From JALYUM01 sp036688685 (GTDB lineage: Bacteria > Pseudomonadota > Gammaproteobacteria > Burkholderiales > Burkholderiaceae_D): a DNA stretch of 64,000 nucleotides. The stretch lies in contig NZ_JAQQPS010000004.1 of assembly GCF_036688685.1 (NCBI RefSeq), positions 248,001-312,000 on the forward strand. Reading direction: 5' to 3'. This document shows, piece by piece, positions 1 through 7,474 of this stretch. A model generated the notes under the pieces. It saw nothing but the letters and a program-made list of their open reading frames with translations, had not been told where the DNA came from and made no database searches. Positions within the stretch are counted from its first letter, which is position 1, and each line of letters begins with the position of its first letter. Both the position numbers and the translations under genes were made by a program.

Positions 1-370
1 GCTGGAACTGGTGCCGTCGGCGCGCGTGGGTCACATCGGCGTATACCGCGACCCGACCACGCACATGCCGGTGGAATACCTGGTGCGCCTGCCGGACACG
101 TCCGAACGCACCTTTATCCTGTGCGACCCGATGGTCGCCACCGGAAACTCGGCGGTGTATGCGGTCGATGTCCTGAAAAAACGCGGCGTGCAGGATGAGC
201 AGATCATTTTCCTGGCGTTGGTGGCGGCGCCCGAAGGCATCACCGTATTCCAGGCGGCGCACCCGAACGTCAAGGTCTACGTCGCGTCGCTCGACTCGCA
301 CCTGAACGATCACGCCTACATCGTGCCGGGCCTGGGCGATGCCGGCGACCGCATTTTCGGCACCAAATAA
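1..370 (+). CDS. upp: Uracil phosphoribosyltransferase, 3' part
   Basis: Upp salvages uracil by joining it to PRPP to give UMP in the cytoplasm. Only the C-terminal ~120 residues lie in the window and the reading frame is open to the left edge, so the true start is outside. The PRPP-binding loop is visible as DPMVATGNSA (about 128-157), and the C-terminus carries the family-typical GLGDAGDRIFGTK. The GTG at 11 that opens the frame here falls inside the conserved domain and is not a start. An Hpt-like gene follows 15 bp after the stop in the same direction. Confidence 0.95.
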   Translation, partial: LELVPSARVGHIGVYRDPTTHMPVEYLVRLPDTSERTFILCDPMVATGNSAVYAVDVLKKRGVQDEQIIFLALVAAPEGITVFQAAHPNVKVYVASLDSHLNDHAYIVPGLGDAGDRIFGTK

Positions 371-385
371 AAGGGCAGTGCGGTG

Positions 386-718
386 ATGCCGACCTTATCC
401 GCGCCCGACGCTGCCTTCTTTGCGCGCCTGCGTGTGCAGGACGCCGCCTTCAGTGCCGGGCTGCCGGCCATGCTCGACGAGCTGGCCACGTTGCAGGATC
501 CGCCCGCACTCCAGCACCAGCTCAATACACTGGCCGGCTGCGCCACCACCTTCGGCTACCGTCGCCTGGGTCGTGAAGCGCGCACGCTCGAGCAACGCCT
601 GCGCGTCCTGTGTGCCTTCGATGCGGTGCCGGCCATCGACTGGGCCGACTGGTTCAGCCAGTTGGCGGCCCTGGTCGCGTGGGCCCGGCTCGATCCGCGC
701 GCCGGCGCTGCACTATAA
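386..718 (+). CDS. Hpt-domain-like protein without the phospho-histidine
   Basis: About 110 residues, all-helical in appearance, matching the histidine-phosphotransfer (Hpt) fold around residues 30-70. Hpt domains relay phosphate between a hybrid kinase receiver and a response regulator through a histidine in the pattern H-x-L-K-G-x-A-x-x-x-G. Here that stretch reads NTLAGCATTFG: the helix and glycine pattern is kept, but the histidine position is asparagine (codon AAT near 514). This would stop ordinary phosphotransfer, so it may be a phosphatase, docking or sequestering module. A GTG at 383 just before the ATG is an alternative start, with AAGGG at 371-375 as ribosome-binding site. It lies 15 bp behind upp and may be cotranscribed. 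Confidence 0.7.
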   Translation: MPTLSAPDAAFFARLRVQDAAFSAGLPAMLDELATLQDPPALQHQLNTLAGCATTFGYRRLGREARTLEQRLRVLCAFDAVPAIDWADWFSQLAALVAWARLDPRAGAAL

Positions 719-913
719 CTGCCTTAGTGAAATAGCCAGAGCGCAACGGGACGGTGCGCGGAATTTGATTTTCCGCAAACTTCTGGCGCTTCGATGGCTT
801 ATATTCTCCTTACCACCGAAGCAAAAAGCAGCCGTAAAAGTCGCTCGACGGAAGGTTTTTTTGGGCTCCGTACGATTCTTTTGCAGAATGCGTGTAATTT
901 TTGTTTTATTCGG

Positions 914-919
914 TATAAT
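914..919 (+). promoter_or_regulatory. -10 box of the cold-shock gene promoter
   Basis: A perfect TATAAT stands ~110 bp before the cold-shock start codon. No good -35 hexamer is seen at 16-18 bp. The implied leader of roughly 100 nt agrees with the long structured 5' UTRs known for cspA-type genes. Apart from this leader, the interval from 719 to 1030 shows nothing recognisable. Confidence 0.5.
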
Positions 920-1030
920 GCGGGATCGTTGGATTCGAGGTAGTAGTGCAGTCTGTCTGTCATTTCTTTCTTGCTTCTTCAAACGATCGAAAACGGGTGA
1001 AAGCCCACTTAACTGAAATAGGAAATTGTA

Positions 1031-1234
1031 ATGGCAACTGGCATCGTAAAATGGTTCAATGATTCGAAGGGCTTCGGCTTTATCACCCCTGACGAAGGCG
1101 GCGAAGATCTGTTCGCTCACTTCTCGGCTATCCAGTCGGCAGGCTTCAAATCGTTGCAAGAGAACCAGCGCGTCTCTTTCGAAGTGACTTCGGGCCCTAA
1201 AGGCAAGCAAGCTTCGAACATTCAGCCTATCTAA
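1031..1234 (+). CDS. Cold-shock protein, CspA family
   Basis: A single 67-residue cold-shock domain that binds single-stranded RNA and DNA and acts as an RNA chaperone in the cytoplasm. The RNP1 motif KGFGFI (residues 13-18) and RNP2-like DLFAHF are both intact and the length is exactly that of the family. The start is supported by AGGA a few bases upstream. The gene is monocistronic: its own -10 box and long leader lie upstream and two strong terminators follow. The long leader suggests post-transcriptional, temperature-dependent control as in cspA, which is inference. Confidence 0.95.
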   Translation: MATGIVKWFNDSKGFGFITPDEGGEDLFAHFSAIQSAGFKSLQENQRVSFEVTSGPKGKQASNIQPI

Positions 1235-1248
1235 TCGCTGAGTCAACG

Positions 1249-1285
1249 ACCAAAAAAACCTCGGCTTGCTGAGGTTTTTTTTGGT
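1249..1285 (+). terminator. Rho-independent terminator after the cold-shock gene
   Basis: Inverted repeat with arms ACCAAAAAAACCTC and GAGGTTTTTTTTGGT around an 8-nt loop. A/T tracts on both sides mean it could work in both directions. Confidence 0.85.
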
Positions 1286-1292
1286 CACGACG

Positions 1293-1318
1293 ATCCTCGG
1301 GTTTCCGGGGATTTTTTT
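1293..1318 (+). terminator. Second terminator hairpin, in tandem
   Basis: An 8-bp stem (ATCCTCGG / CCGGGGAT, one G-U pair) with loop GTTT followed by a run of T. It backs up the terminator just before it and separates the cold-shock gene from the convergent LysR gene. Confidence 0.65.
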
Positions 1319-1330
1319 CGTCTCAACATT

Positions 1331-2236
1331 TTATCTGCGGCGCCAGTACGCCGGCGGCGCGTAGGCGCGGCGCAGGAAGTCGACGAACGCGCGGATGCGC
1401 AGCGGCAGGTGGCGGCGCTGACCGAACACGGCGTGGATCTCGCTGTCCGGCGCGGCGAAGTCGTCCAGCACGGTGACCAGGCGGCCGGCGTCGAGCTGCG
1501 CGCCCACTTCCCACATCGAGCGCCACGCCAGGCCCTTGCCGGCCAGTGCCCAGTCGTGCAATACCTCGCCGTCGTTGCAGACCATATTCCCGGCCACTTT
1601 GATTGTCATCAGTTTCCCTTGGTCGCGGAAGGTCCAGCCACGCTGACTGCCTTCGCTGCTGATTGCCAGGCAATTATGCTGCGCCAGGTCGGCCGGTTTC
1701 ACAGGCGTACCGTGGCGTTTCAGGTAGGCGGGCGCGGCCACCAGTACGCGCTGGTTGTCGGCCAGTTTCACGCCCACCAGGTTTGAGTCGAGCAGGGTGG
1801 CGATGCGCACCGCCACATCGACACCTTCACCGATCACGTCGACGATGCGGTCATTCAAATTCAGGTTGACGCTGAGGTCGCGGTGCTCGGCCAGGAACGA
1901 GGGCAGCAGGGGCGCCACGTGCTGACGACCGAAGCCCGCGGGCGCCGACACCAGCAAATGGCCGCTGGCCCGTGCGCTGCGCGCCGACACCGCCGTCTCG
2001 GCTTCCTCGAGTTCACCCAGGATACGCTGACAATCTTCGAGGAATGCAGCCCCTTCGTCGGTCAACACCAGCTTGCGGGTGGTTCTCTGCAATAGTTTCA
2101 CGCCCAGGCGTGCTTCCAGCGCATCGAGGCGGCGCCCGATCATGGCCGGCGCGATACCCTCGTTACGGGCCGATGCGGACAGGCTGCCGCGCGCAACCAC
2201 GTCGACGAAGGTGGAGATCTGGCGGAACTGGGACAT
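1331..2236 (-). CDS. LysR-type transcriptional regulator
   Basis: A 301-residue LysR regulator: N-terminal winged helix-turn-helix (about residues 4-62, with SLSASARNEGIAPAMIGRRL as the recognition region) and a periplasmic-binding-protein-like effector domain (about 90-295). The ATG at 2236 was chosen because it begins the usual LysR N-terminus MSQFRQISTF; an in-frame ATG at 2257 would only add seven residues. The gene is divergent from aceB across about 120 bp. LysR proteins often control the divergent neighbour, so a role in glyoxylate-shunt control is plausible but not shown. No effector can be named. Confidence 0.9.
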   Translation of the reverse strand: MSQFRQISTFVDVVARGSLSASARNEGIAPAMIGRRLDALEARLGVKLLQRTTRKLVLTDEGAAFLEDCQRILGELEEAETAVSARSARASGHLLVSAPAGFGRQHVAPLLPSFLAEHRDLSVNLNLNDRIVDVIGEGVDVAVRIATLLDSNLVGVKLADNQRVLVAAPAYLKRHGTPVKPADLAQHNCLAISSEGSQRGWTFRDQGKLMTIKVAGNMVCNDGEVLHDWALAGKGLAWRSMWEVGAQLDAGRLVTVLDDFAAPDSEIHAVFGQRRHLPLRIRAFVDFLRRAYAPPAYWRRR

Positions 2237-2359
2237 ACGGCCTTTCATTTGTGACAAAAACGCATAGATGCATGTATTAATTGTCTCGTTTAGCTATGTG
2301 AAGGTGAATATACTGGATGACATCGGTATCGACCAATTTTTATCTCACTGGAGCACACC

Positions 2360-3949
2360 ATGACCATCGCCTTGCCCGCAGGACTGACCATATCGGCCGA
2401 GATTACCCCGGCTTACGAGACCATCCTGACGCCCGTCGCGCTCGACCTGGTCGTGAAGCTGACGCGCGCCTTCGAGCCACGCCGCCAGGCATTGCTGGCT
2501 GCCCGCGTGACGCGCGCGGCGCGACTCGATGCCGGCGAACGTCCGGACTTTCTGCCCGAGACCGCCCACATTCGTGATGGCGACTGGGCCATTGCGCCAA
2601 TTCCACCCGCGCTGGCATGCCGCCGCGTGGAAATCACCGGCCCGGTCGAGCGCAAGATGGTCATCAACGCTTTTAATAGCGGCGCCGACAGCTATATGAC
2701 CGACTTCGAAGACTCGAACACGCCCAACTGGCACAACCAGCTGACCGGTCAAGTAAACATGCGCGACGCCGTGCGCCGCACCATCTCGCTCGAGCAGAGC
2801 GGCAAAAGCTACAAATTGAATGACAAGATCGCCACGCTGGTGGTGCGCCCCCGCGGCTGGCATCTCGACGAGAAGCACGTGCTGGTCGACGGCCAGCGCA
2901 TCTCGGGCGGCATTTTCGATTTCGCGCTGTTCATGGTGCACAACGCCAAAGAACAACTGGCGCGCGGCGCCGGCCCGTATTTCTACCTGCCGAAGCTCGA
3001 ATCGCACCTGGAAGCGCGCCTGTGGAACGATATCTTCGTCATGACGCAAAACGAGTTGGGGCTGGCGCAGGGCACGATTAAGGCAACCGTGCTGATCGAA
3101 ACCATCCTGGCCGCATTCGAGATGGATGAAATCCTCTACGAACTGCGCGAACACAGCGCCGGCTTGAACGCGGGCCGCTGGGATTACATTTTTTCGTGCA
3201 TCAAAAAATTCAAGCTCGACAAGGATTTTTGCCTGGCCGATCGCCCGAAAGTGGGCATGACGTCGCCGTTCATGCGCGCCTACGCGCTGCTCCTGCTCAA
3301 AACCTGTCACAAGCGCAACGCACCGGCCATCGGCGGCATGGCAGCACTGATCCCGATCAAGAACGATCCCGAGAAAAACGACATCGCCATGGCCGGTGTG
3401 CGCAGCGACAAGGCGCGCGATGCGACCGATGGCTATGACGGCGGCTGGGTTGCGCACCCGGGCCTGGTCGAACTGGCCATGGGTGAATTCAAAAAGGTGC
3501 TGGGCGATAAGCCGAACCAGATCGACAAGCAGCGCCCCGACGTGCATGTCACGGCGGCTGAATTGCTCGACTTCCGTCCGGAAGCGCCGATCACTGAAGA
3601 CGGTTTGCGCTACAACATCAATGTCGGCATCCACTATTTGGGCGCCTGGCTGGCAGGCAACGGTTGCGTGCCGATCCACAACCTGATGGAGGATGCGGCG
3701 ACGGCCGAGATCAGCCGCTCGCAGGTGTGGCAATGGATCCGCTCACCGAAGGGCGTGTTGGAAGATGGCCGGAAAGTCACCGCCGAGATGGTGCGCGCGA
3801 TGATTCCGGAAGAGCTGGCGAAAGCGAAGCAGGCCGCGCCAAATGGCGACAGCCCGACCTATGCCCGCGCCGCGGTGATTTTCGAGGAAATGTCGACGTC
3901 GGAACACTTTGCGGAATTCCTGACGCTGGCTTTGTACGAAGAAATCTAA
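2360..3949 (+). CDS. aceB: Malate synthase A
   Basis: Condenses glyoxylate with acetyl-CoA to malate, the second step of the glyoxylate shunt, letting cells grow on acetate or fatty acids. At 529 residues it has the normal length of the A isoform. Visible family blocks are VRPRGWHLDEKH (active-site arginine region), the signature AGLNAGRWDYIFS, and the late IHNLMEDAATAEISR segment containing the catalytic acid. The start is supported by GGAG upstream of the ATG. No aceA (isocitrate lyase) lies in the window. Its 3' end overlaps the convergent gloB by 4 bp. Confidence 0.96.
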   Translation: MTIALPAGLTISAEITPAYETILTPVALDLVVKLTRAFEPRRQALLAARVTRAARLDAGERPDFLPETAHIRDGDWAIAPIPPALACRRVEITGPVERKMVINAFNSGADSYMTDFEDSNTPNWHNQLTGQVNMRDAVRRTISLEQSGKSYKLNDKIATLVVRPRGWHLDEKHVLVDGQRISGGIFDFALFMVHNAKEQLARGAGPYFYLPKLESHLEARLWNDIFVMTQNELGLAQGTIKATVLIETILAAFEMDEILYELREHSAGLNAGRWDYIFSCIKKFKLDKDFCLADRPKVGMTSPFMRAYALLLLKTCHKRNAPAIGGMAALIPIKNDPEKNDIAMAGVRSDKARDATDGYDGGWVAHPGLVELAMGEFKKVLGDKPNQIDKQRPDVHVTAAELLDFRPEAPITEDGLRYNINVGIHYLGAWLAGNGCVPIHNLMEDAATAEISRSQVWQWIRSPKGVLEDGRKVTAEMVRAMIPEELAKAKQAAPNGDSPTYARAAVIFEEMSTSEHFAEFLTLALYEEI

Positions 3950-4743
3950 AAGACGTTCTTCCACGCGCGCAGTGCCGTAAACAGTTCGACCGGACCTGCA
4001 TCCGGTTGGACGCGTCCGGTTGCCACAAGGCTGGCGACGATGCCGGCACTGGTGGCGCGCAGGAAGGGGTTGGTGGCCTGCTCCAATTCAATGGTCGAGG
4101 GAATGGTCGGCACATTGTCGGCGCGCTTGCCCGCCTCCGACACCAGCCTCAACTGCAGCGCCTGGTTGTCCGGTTCGACCGCGGCGGCGAAGCGCAAATT
4201 TGCCATGGTGTATTCATGCGCGCAGTAGACCTTCGTGGCGCCCGGCAGGGCAGCCAGCTTGGCCAGCGATGCCATCATCTGCGCCGGCGTGCCTTCAAAT
4301 AGCCGGCCGCAACCGCCGGCGAACAGTGTGTCGCCGCAAAACAGCCAATTTTCTTCCTGCCCTTCTGTTACATAGGCGATGTGCCCGCGCGTATGCCCCG
4401 GCACGTCCAGTACCGTTACGTCCAGTTTGATGCCGGGCACCCTGAAGCGCGCACCTTCGGTCAGCGGCTGCGTCACCGCGGCAATGTTCTCGCCAGCCGG
4501 ACCAAACACTGGCACTTGCGCAACTGCAAGCAACTCAGGCACGCCGCCGATATGGTCAGCATGATGATGGGTGAGTAAAATGGCGGTAAGCACCAGGCCA
4601 TGCTGGCCCAGCGCCGCCAGGACAGGTGCGGCGGCGCCGGGGTCGACCACAGCGGCGTGGACGCCGTCGTGAATCAGCCACAGGTAGTTATCCTGGAAGG
4701 CCGGCAGCGCGAGGACGGTGAGAGCGGGATGGGTAGCAGGCAT
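3946..4743 (-). CDS. gloB: Hydroxyacylglutathione hydrolase (glyoxalase II)
   Basis: A metallo-beta-lactamase-fold enzyme of 265 residues that hydrolyses S-lactoylglutathione to lactate and glutathione, finishing methylglyoxal detoxification. The dinuclear metal site is visible: THHHADH, GHTRGH, the bridging aspartate in FCGDTLF, and the late histidine in CAHEYT. NPFLR near the C-terminus fits the glutathione-contact region. The ATG at 4743 is preferred over an upstream in-frame ATG because the family core begins directly after it. It is divergent from yafS, in the same gloB/yafS/rnhA/dnaQ order as Escherichia coli. Confidence 0.95.
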   Translation of the reverse strand: MPATHPALTVLALPAFQDNYLWLIHDGVHAAVVDPGAAAPVLAALGQHGLVLTAILLTHHHADHIGGVPELLAVAQVPVFGPAGENIAAVTQPLTEGARFRVPGIKLDVTVLDVPGHTRGHIAYVTEGQEENWLFCGDTLFAGGCGRLFEGTPAQMMASLAKLAALPGATKVYCAHEYTMANLRFAAAVEPDNQALQLRLVSEAGKRADNVPTIPSTIELEQATNPFLRATSAGIVASLVATGRVQPDAGPVELFTALRAWKNVF

Positions 4744-4769
4744 AGTCGTTTTCAGGAAACAGGAGTGGC

Positions 4770-5564
4770 ATGGATAACGCAGCATCGGAGAAATCCATTA
4801 TAGCCCTCGACCGTTGGCTGCAAACGCCCGCGGGTGCCTACGTGCGCGCGTGGGAGCAGGCCCGCCTGGACGCGTTGACGGCGGATATTTTCGGTTTCAA
4901 TGCCGTGCAAATCGGTGTGCCGCAGATCGATGCGCTGGCCGCCAGCCGCATGCCCAATAAATGGCAGGCGGCCACGCGCCTGTCGCGCCGCGACGAATTG
5001 CTGCTCGCCTCGGGCAGTCGCCAGATCGCGGTGGCGCTCGACTTCGAAGAGCTGCCGTTCGCGTCGCTAAGCGTGGACCTGATTGTCTTGCCGCACGTAC
5101 TGGAATTTGCCGCCGAGCCGCACCAGGTGCTGCGCGAAGTCGAGCGCGTCCTCATTCCCGAAGGTCAATTGATCATTTGCGGCTTCAACCCGGCCAGCCT
5201 GTGGGGTGTGCGCCAGGGGCTGGGACGCATCGTGCGCAGCGATTTCCTGCCGTCAGCGGGGGAATTCATTTCTATGCCACGCCTGAAAGACTGGTTAAAA
5301 TTGCTGAACCTGGGCGAAACGCGCAGCCATTTTGGTTGTTACGCGCCGCCTTGCCGCACCAGCGCCTGGCTGGAGCGCTTCAGCATGCTGGAAAACGCCG
5401 GCGAGCGCTGGTGGCCCTACCTGGGCGCCGTCTACATGGTGCATGCCATCAAGCGGGTGAAGGGCATGCGCATCATCGGGCCGGGCTGGAACAAGCGGTC
5501 GCAGAAGTCGACGCAGGCGGTGCCCGCCACGAACCGAAAACACCGATCAATTCAAGAGGATTAA
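4770..5564 (+). CDS. yafS: Methyltransferase-fold protein, YafS family
   Basis: A 264-residue class I methyltransferase-like (Methyltransf_11-type) protein. It keeps the central strand motif VDLIVLPHVLEF and the post-motif EVERVLIPEGQLII, but no clear glycine-rich SAM-binding motif I is visible near the N-terminus. SAM binding may therefore be altered. Its place between gloB and rnhA matches yafS of E. coli, whose substrate is unknown. The C-terminal ~25 residues are basic and serine-rich, probably disordered. It ends 8 bp before rnhA, whose ribosome-binding site lies in its last codons, so the two are likely cotranscribed. Confidence 0.85.
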   Translation: MDNAASEKSIIALDRWLQTPAGAYVRAWEQARLDALTADIFGFNAVQIGVPQIDALAASRMPNKWQAATRLSRRDELLLASGSRQIAVALDFEELPFASLSVDLIVLPHVLEFAAEPHQVLREVERVLIPEGQLIICGFNPASLWGVRQGLGRIVRSDFLPSAGEFISMPRLKDWLKLLNLGETRSHFGCYAPPCRTSAWLERFSMLENAGERWWPYLGAVYMVHAIKRVKGMRIIGPGWNKRSQKSTQAVPATNRKHRSIQED

Positions 5565-5572
5565 CAAGCAGC

Positions 5573-6010
5573 ATGAGCAAAGTAGAAATTTTCACCGATG
5601 GCGCTTGTAAAGGAAACCCGGGAACGGGCGGCTGGGGCGCCTTGTTGGTGGCGGATGGCCACGAGAAGGAAATCTTCGGCGGCCAGTTAAACACCACGAA
5701 TAACCGCATGGAGTTGCAAGCCGTCATCGAAGCGCTGCGCACGCTGACGCGCCCGTGTGAAGTCGTGCTGCACACCGACAGCCAGTACGTGCAGAAGGGT
5801 ATTTCGGAATGGATCCATGGCTGGAAAGCGCGCGGCTGGAAAACCGCCGCCAAAGAACCGGTCAAAAATGAAGACTTGTGGAAAGCGCTGGACCTGGCCC
5901 AGGCCGAACACAAGGTCGACTGGCGCTGGGTGCGCGGCCACAATGGCCACCCAGGCAACGAACGCGCCGACGTGCTGGCCAACCGCGGTGTGCTGACCGT
6001 CCGTCCCTGA
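5573..6010 (+). CDS. rnhA: Ribonuclease HI
   Basis: A 145-residue enzyme that cuts the RNA strand of RNA/DNA hybrids, removing primers and R-loops. The carboxylate triad plus one is visible: the aspartate in FTDGACKGNPG, the glutamate in NRMELQAV, the aspartate in HTDSQYV, and the late aspartate in NERADVLAN. The basic handle region (GWKARGWKTAAKEPVKN) is present. The reading frame is open far upstream through yafS, but the ATG at 5573, with an AGAGGA site upstream and the canonical MSKVEIFTDG start, is clearly correct. Confidence 0.96.
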   Translation: MSKVEIFTDGACKGNPGTGGWGALLVADGHEKEIFGGQLNTTNNRMELQAVIEALRTLTRPCEVVLHTDSQYVQKGISEWIHGWKARGWKTAAKEPVKNEDLWKALDLAQAEHKVDWRWVRGHNGHPGNERADVLANRGVLTVRP

Positions 6011-6035
6011 TCTTCACCTTTTAGATTGTTCCACT

Positions 6036-6743
6036 ATGCGTCAAATCGTTCTCGATACTGAAACCACCGGCCTGAATCCCCGCACCGGCGACCGCGTCAT
6101 TGAAGTCGGCTGCGTCGAACTGGTCAACCGTATGCTGACCGGTAATAATTTTCACGTGTACATCAACCCGGAGCGCGACTCGGAAGAGGGCGCATTGGCG
6201 GTCCACGGCCTGACCACCGAATTCCTCAGCGACAAGCCGCGCTTCCACGAAATCGCCGAAGACCTGCGCGCCTACATCCAGGGCGCCGAAGTCATCATCC
6301 ACAACGCGCCGTTCGATCTGGGTTTTCTGAACCACGAATTTGCGCGCCTCGGCTTACCCAGCTTCACCGAACACTGCGGCAGCGTGATCGACACGCTGGT
6401 CAACGCCAAGGAAATGCGTCCGGGCAAGCGCAATTCGCTGGACGCCCTGTGTGACCACTACGGTGTTTCGAACGCCCACCGCAAGCTGCACGGCGCGCTG
6501 CTTGATGCCGAGTTGCTGGCTGACGTTTATCTGTCGATGACGCGTGGCCAGAATTCGCTGTCGATGGATGTTGAAGTGGAAGTGTCGAGCGACGGCGCGG
6601 TGCTGGAAGCCGTGCCGCTGGGCGAGGTGATCGTTCTTGTTGCCGACGAATCGGAATCCGGCGCCCACGAGGCCTTGCTCAGTGGCCTCGACAAGGCAGT
6701 GAAGGGAACCTGCGTCTGGCACAGTTACGTCGTCGCAGCCTGA
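6036..6743 (+). CDS. dnaQ: DNA polymerase III epsilon subunit, proofreading exonuclease
   Basis: A 235-residue 3'-5' exonuclease that proofreads for the replicative polymerase. DEDDh motifs are intact: DTETTGL (Exo I), IIHNAPFDLGFL (Exo II) and HGALLDAELLADVY (Exo III with the catalytic histidine). A linker and C-terminal segment (about 180-235) would contact the alpha subunit, as in other epsilon proteins. It follows rnhA by 25 bp. The rnhA-dnaQ neighbourhood is the conserved proteobacterial arrangement. Confidence 0.95.
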   Translation: MRQIVLDTETTGLNPRTGDRVIEVGCVELVNRMLTGNNFHVYINPERDSEEGALAVHGLTTEFLSDKPRFHEIAEDLRAYIQGAEVIIHNAPFDLGFLNHEFARLGLPSFTEHCGSVIDTLVNAKEMRPGKRNSLDALCDHYGVSNAHRKLHGALLDAELLADVYLSMTRGQNSLSMDVEVEVSSDGAVLEAVPLGEVIVLVADESESGAHEALLSGLDKAVKGTCVWHSYVVAA

Positions 6744-6759
6744 AGAGCGCGATTAAGAC

Positions 6760-6788
6760 GTGACGTAGCGCAAACAATATGGCATAAT
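6760..6788 (+). promoter_or_regulatory. Promoter of tRNA-Val
   Basis: GTGACG (6760-6765, 4/6 to the -35 consensus) and CATAAT (6783-6788, 5/6 to the -10) are separated by 17 bp. The -10 box ends 10 bp before the mature tRNA. Confidence 0.65.
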
Positions 6789-6798
6789 ACGCCCCGTC

Positions 6799-6873
6799 GG
6801 GAGGTTAGCTCAGGGGTAGAGCATTGCATTCACACTGCAAGGGTCGGCAGTTCGAAACTGCCACTTCCCACCA
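6799..6873 (+). tRNA. tRNA-Val (anticodon CAC)
   Basis: A 75-nt cloverleaf including an encoded CCA. The acceptor arm pairs GGGAGGT with ACTTCCC (one G-U), the anticodon stem TTGCA/TGCAA holds loop TTCACAC with CAC at 6831-6833, and the T arm is GGCAG/CTGCC around TTCGAAA. It reads GTG valine codons. It stands directly before an AT-richer block, the usual situation for a tRNA used as an integration hotspot, although no duplicated tRNA end was found. Confidence 0.95.
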
Positions 6874-6904
6874 GGAATACGTTGGAAAATAAGCTAGTTA
6901 GAAT

Positions 6905-6937
6905 AAAGCCGGAGCGCGTAGCTTCCGGCTTTTTTTC
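6905..6937 (+). terminator. Terminator after tRNA-Val
   Basis: AAAGCCGGA and TTCCGGCTTT arms around a 9-nt loop, followed by a T run. A typical Rho-independent terminator. Confidence 0.8.
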
Positions 6938-7230
6938 TTGTGTGATCGTTTGATGTTATTCATCAGCAGGCCTCGTTCCCTCGCATGGACTGCCGGGAGT
7001 ATTGGGCGATCTCCGCCCAAAGCATGAGCGACGTCGCATTAAGCTGTGGCAACTGAGTTAGCCAATATGTGTCGAACAACGCCTGAGGCTACCGTTAGCA
7101 GATCGCCAGCGAACTTCATTGCGTGAGCGCCGGCCAAAACACATTAATCCCTCCCAGAAAGATTTTGGTTGGAAGCAGGAACTCTGGCTACGCTCCGATA
7201 GCGCTACATGAATGCTCTACAGGCAGCCAG
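6938..7230. other. Left edge of the accessory block, no gene seen
   Basis: About 290 bp without a convincing reading frame on either strand and with lower GC than the flanking core. It has the look of decayed mobile DNA, but I could not assign the sequence before the IS3-type relic. Confidence 0.5.
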
Positions 7231-7233
7231 TTT

Positions 7234-7344
7234 ATGATAATTCTCAAACAAGTCGAAGCTGACAACCGGCTATTTGCCTTGAGCCACGTGCATCGTATCA
7301 GTCTTGCCACCTTTTACAAGAGACGTGCCAAATACAGCGGCCTT
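7234..7344 (+). pseudogene. Relic of an IS3-family OrfA transposase
   Basis: Within an 82-codon open frame (7123-7371), residues from MIILKQVEADN to RRAKYSGL align by eye with the helix-turn-helix of IS3-family OrfA proteins. The block HRISLATFYKRRAKYSGL corresponds to the family pattern HGISEATFYxWKAKYGGL. The rest of OrfA and all of OrfB (the DDE part) are absent, so this is an inactive fragment. It marks past insertion next to the tRNA. No terminal inverted repeat could be recognised. Confidence 0.6.
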
Positions 7345-7474
7345 GTTGCCTGCAGGCGCACATCGTCTTGAATATGTGGACGTGTATGGCCTACACCACG
7401 GCGCAGACGCCCAACGTCAATGGTGGCAGGGTGATGAGCTAATCACCGACGAATAAAACTGTTGCCCTGTATGA

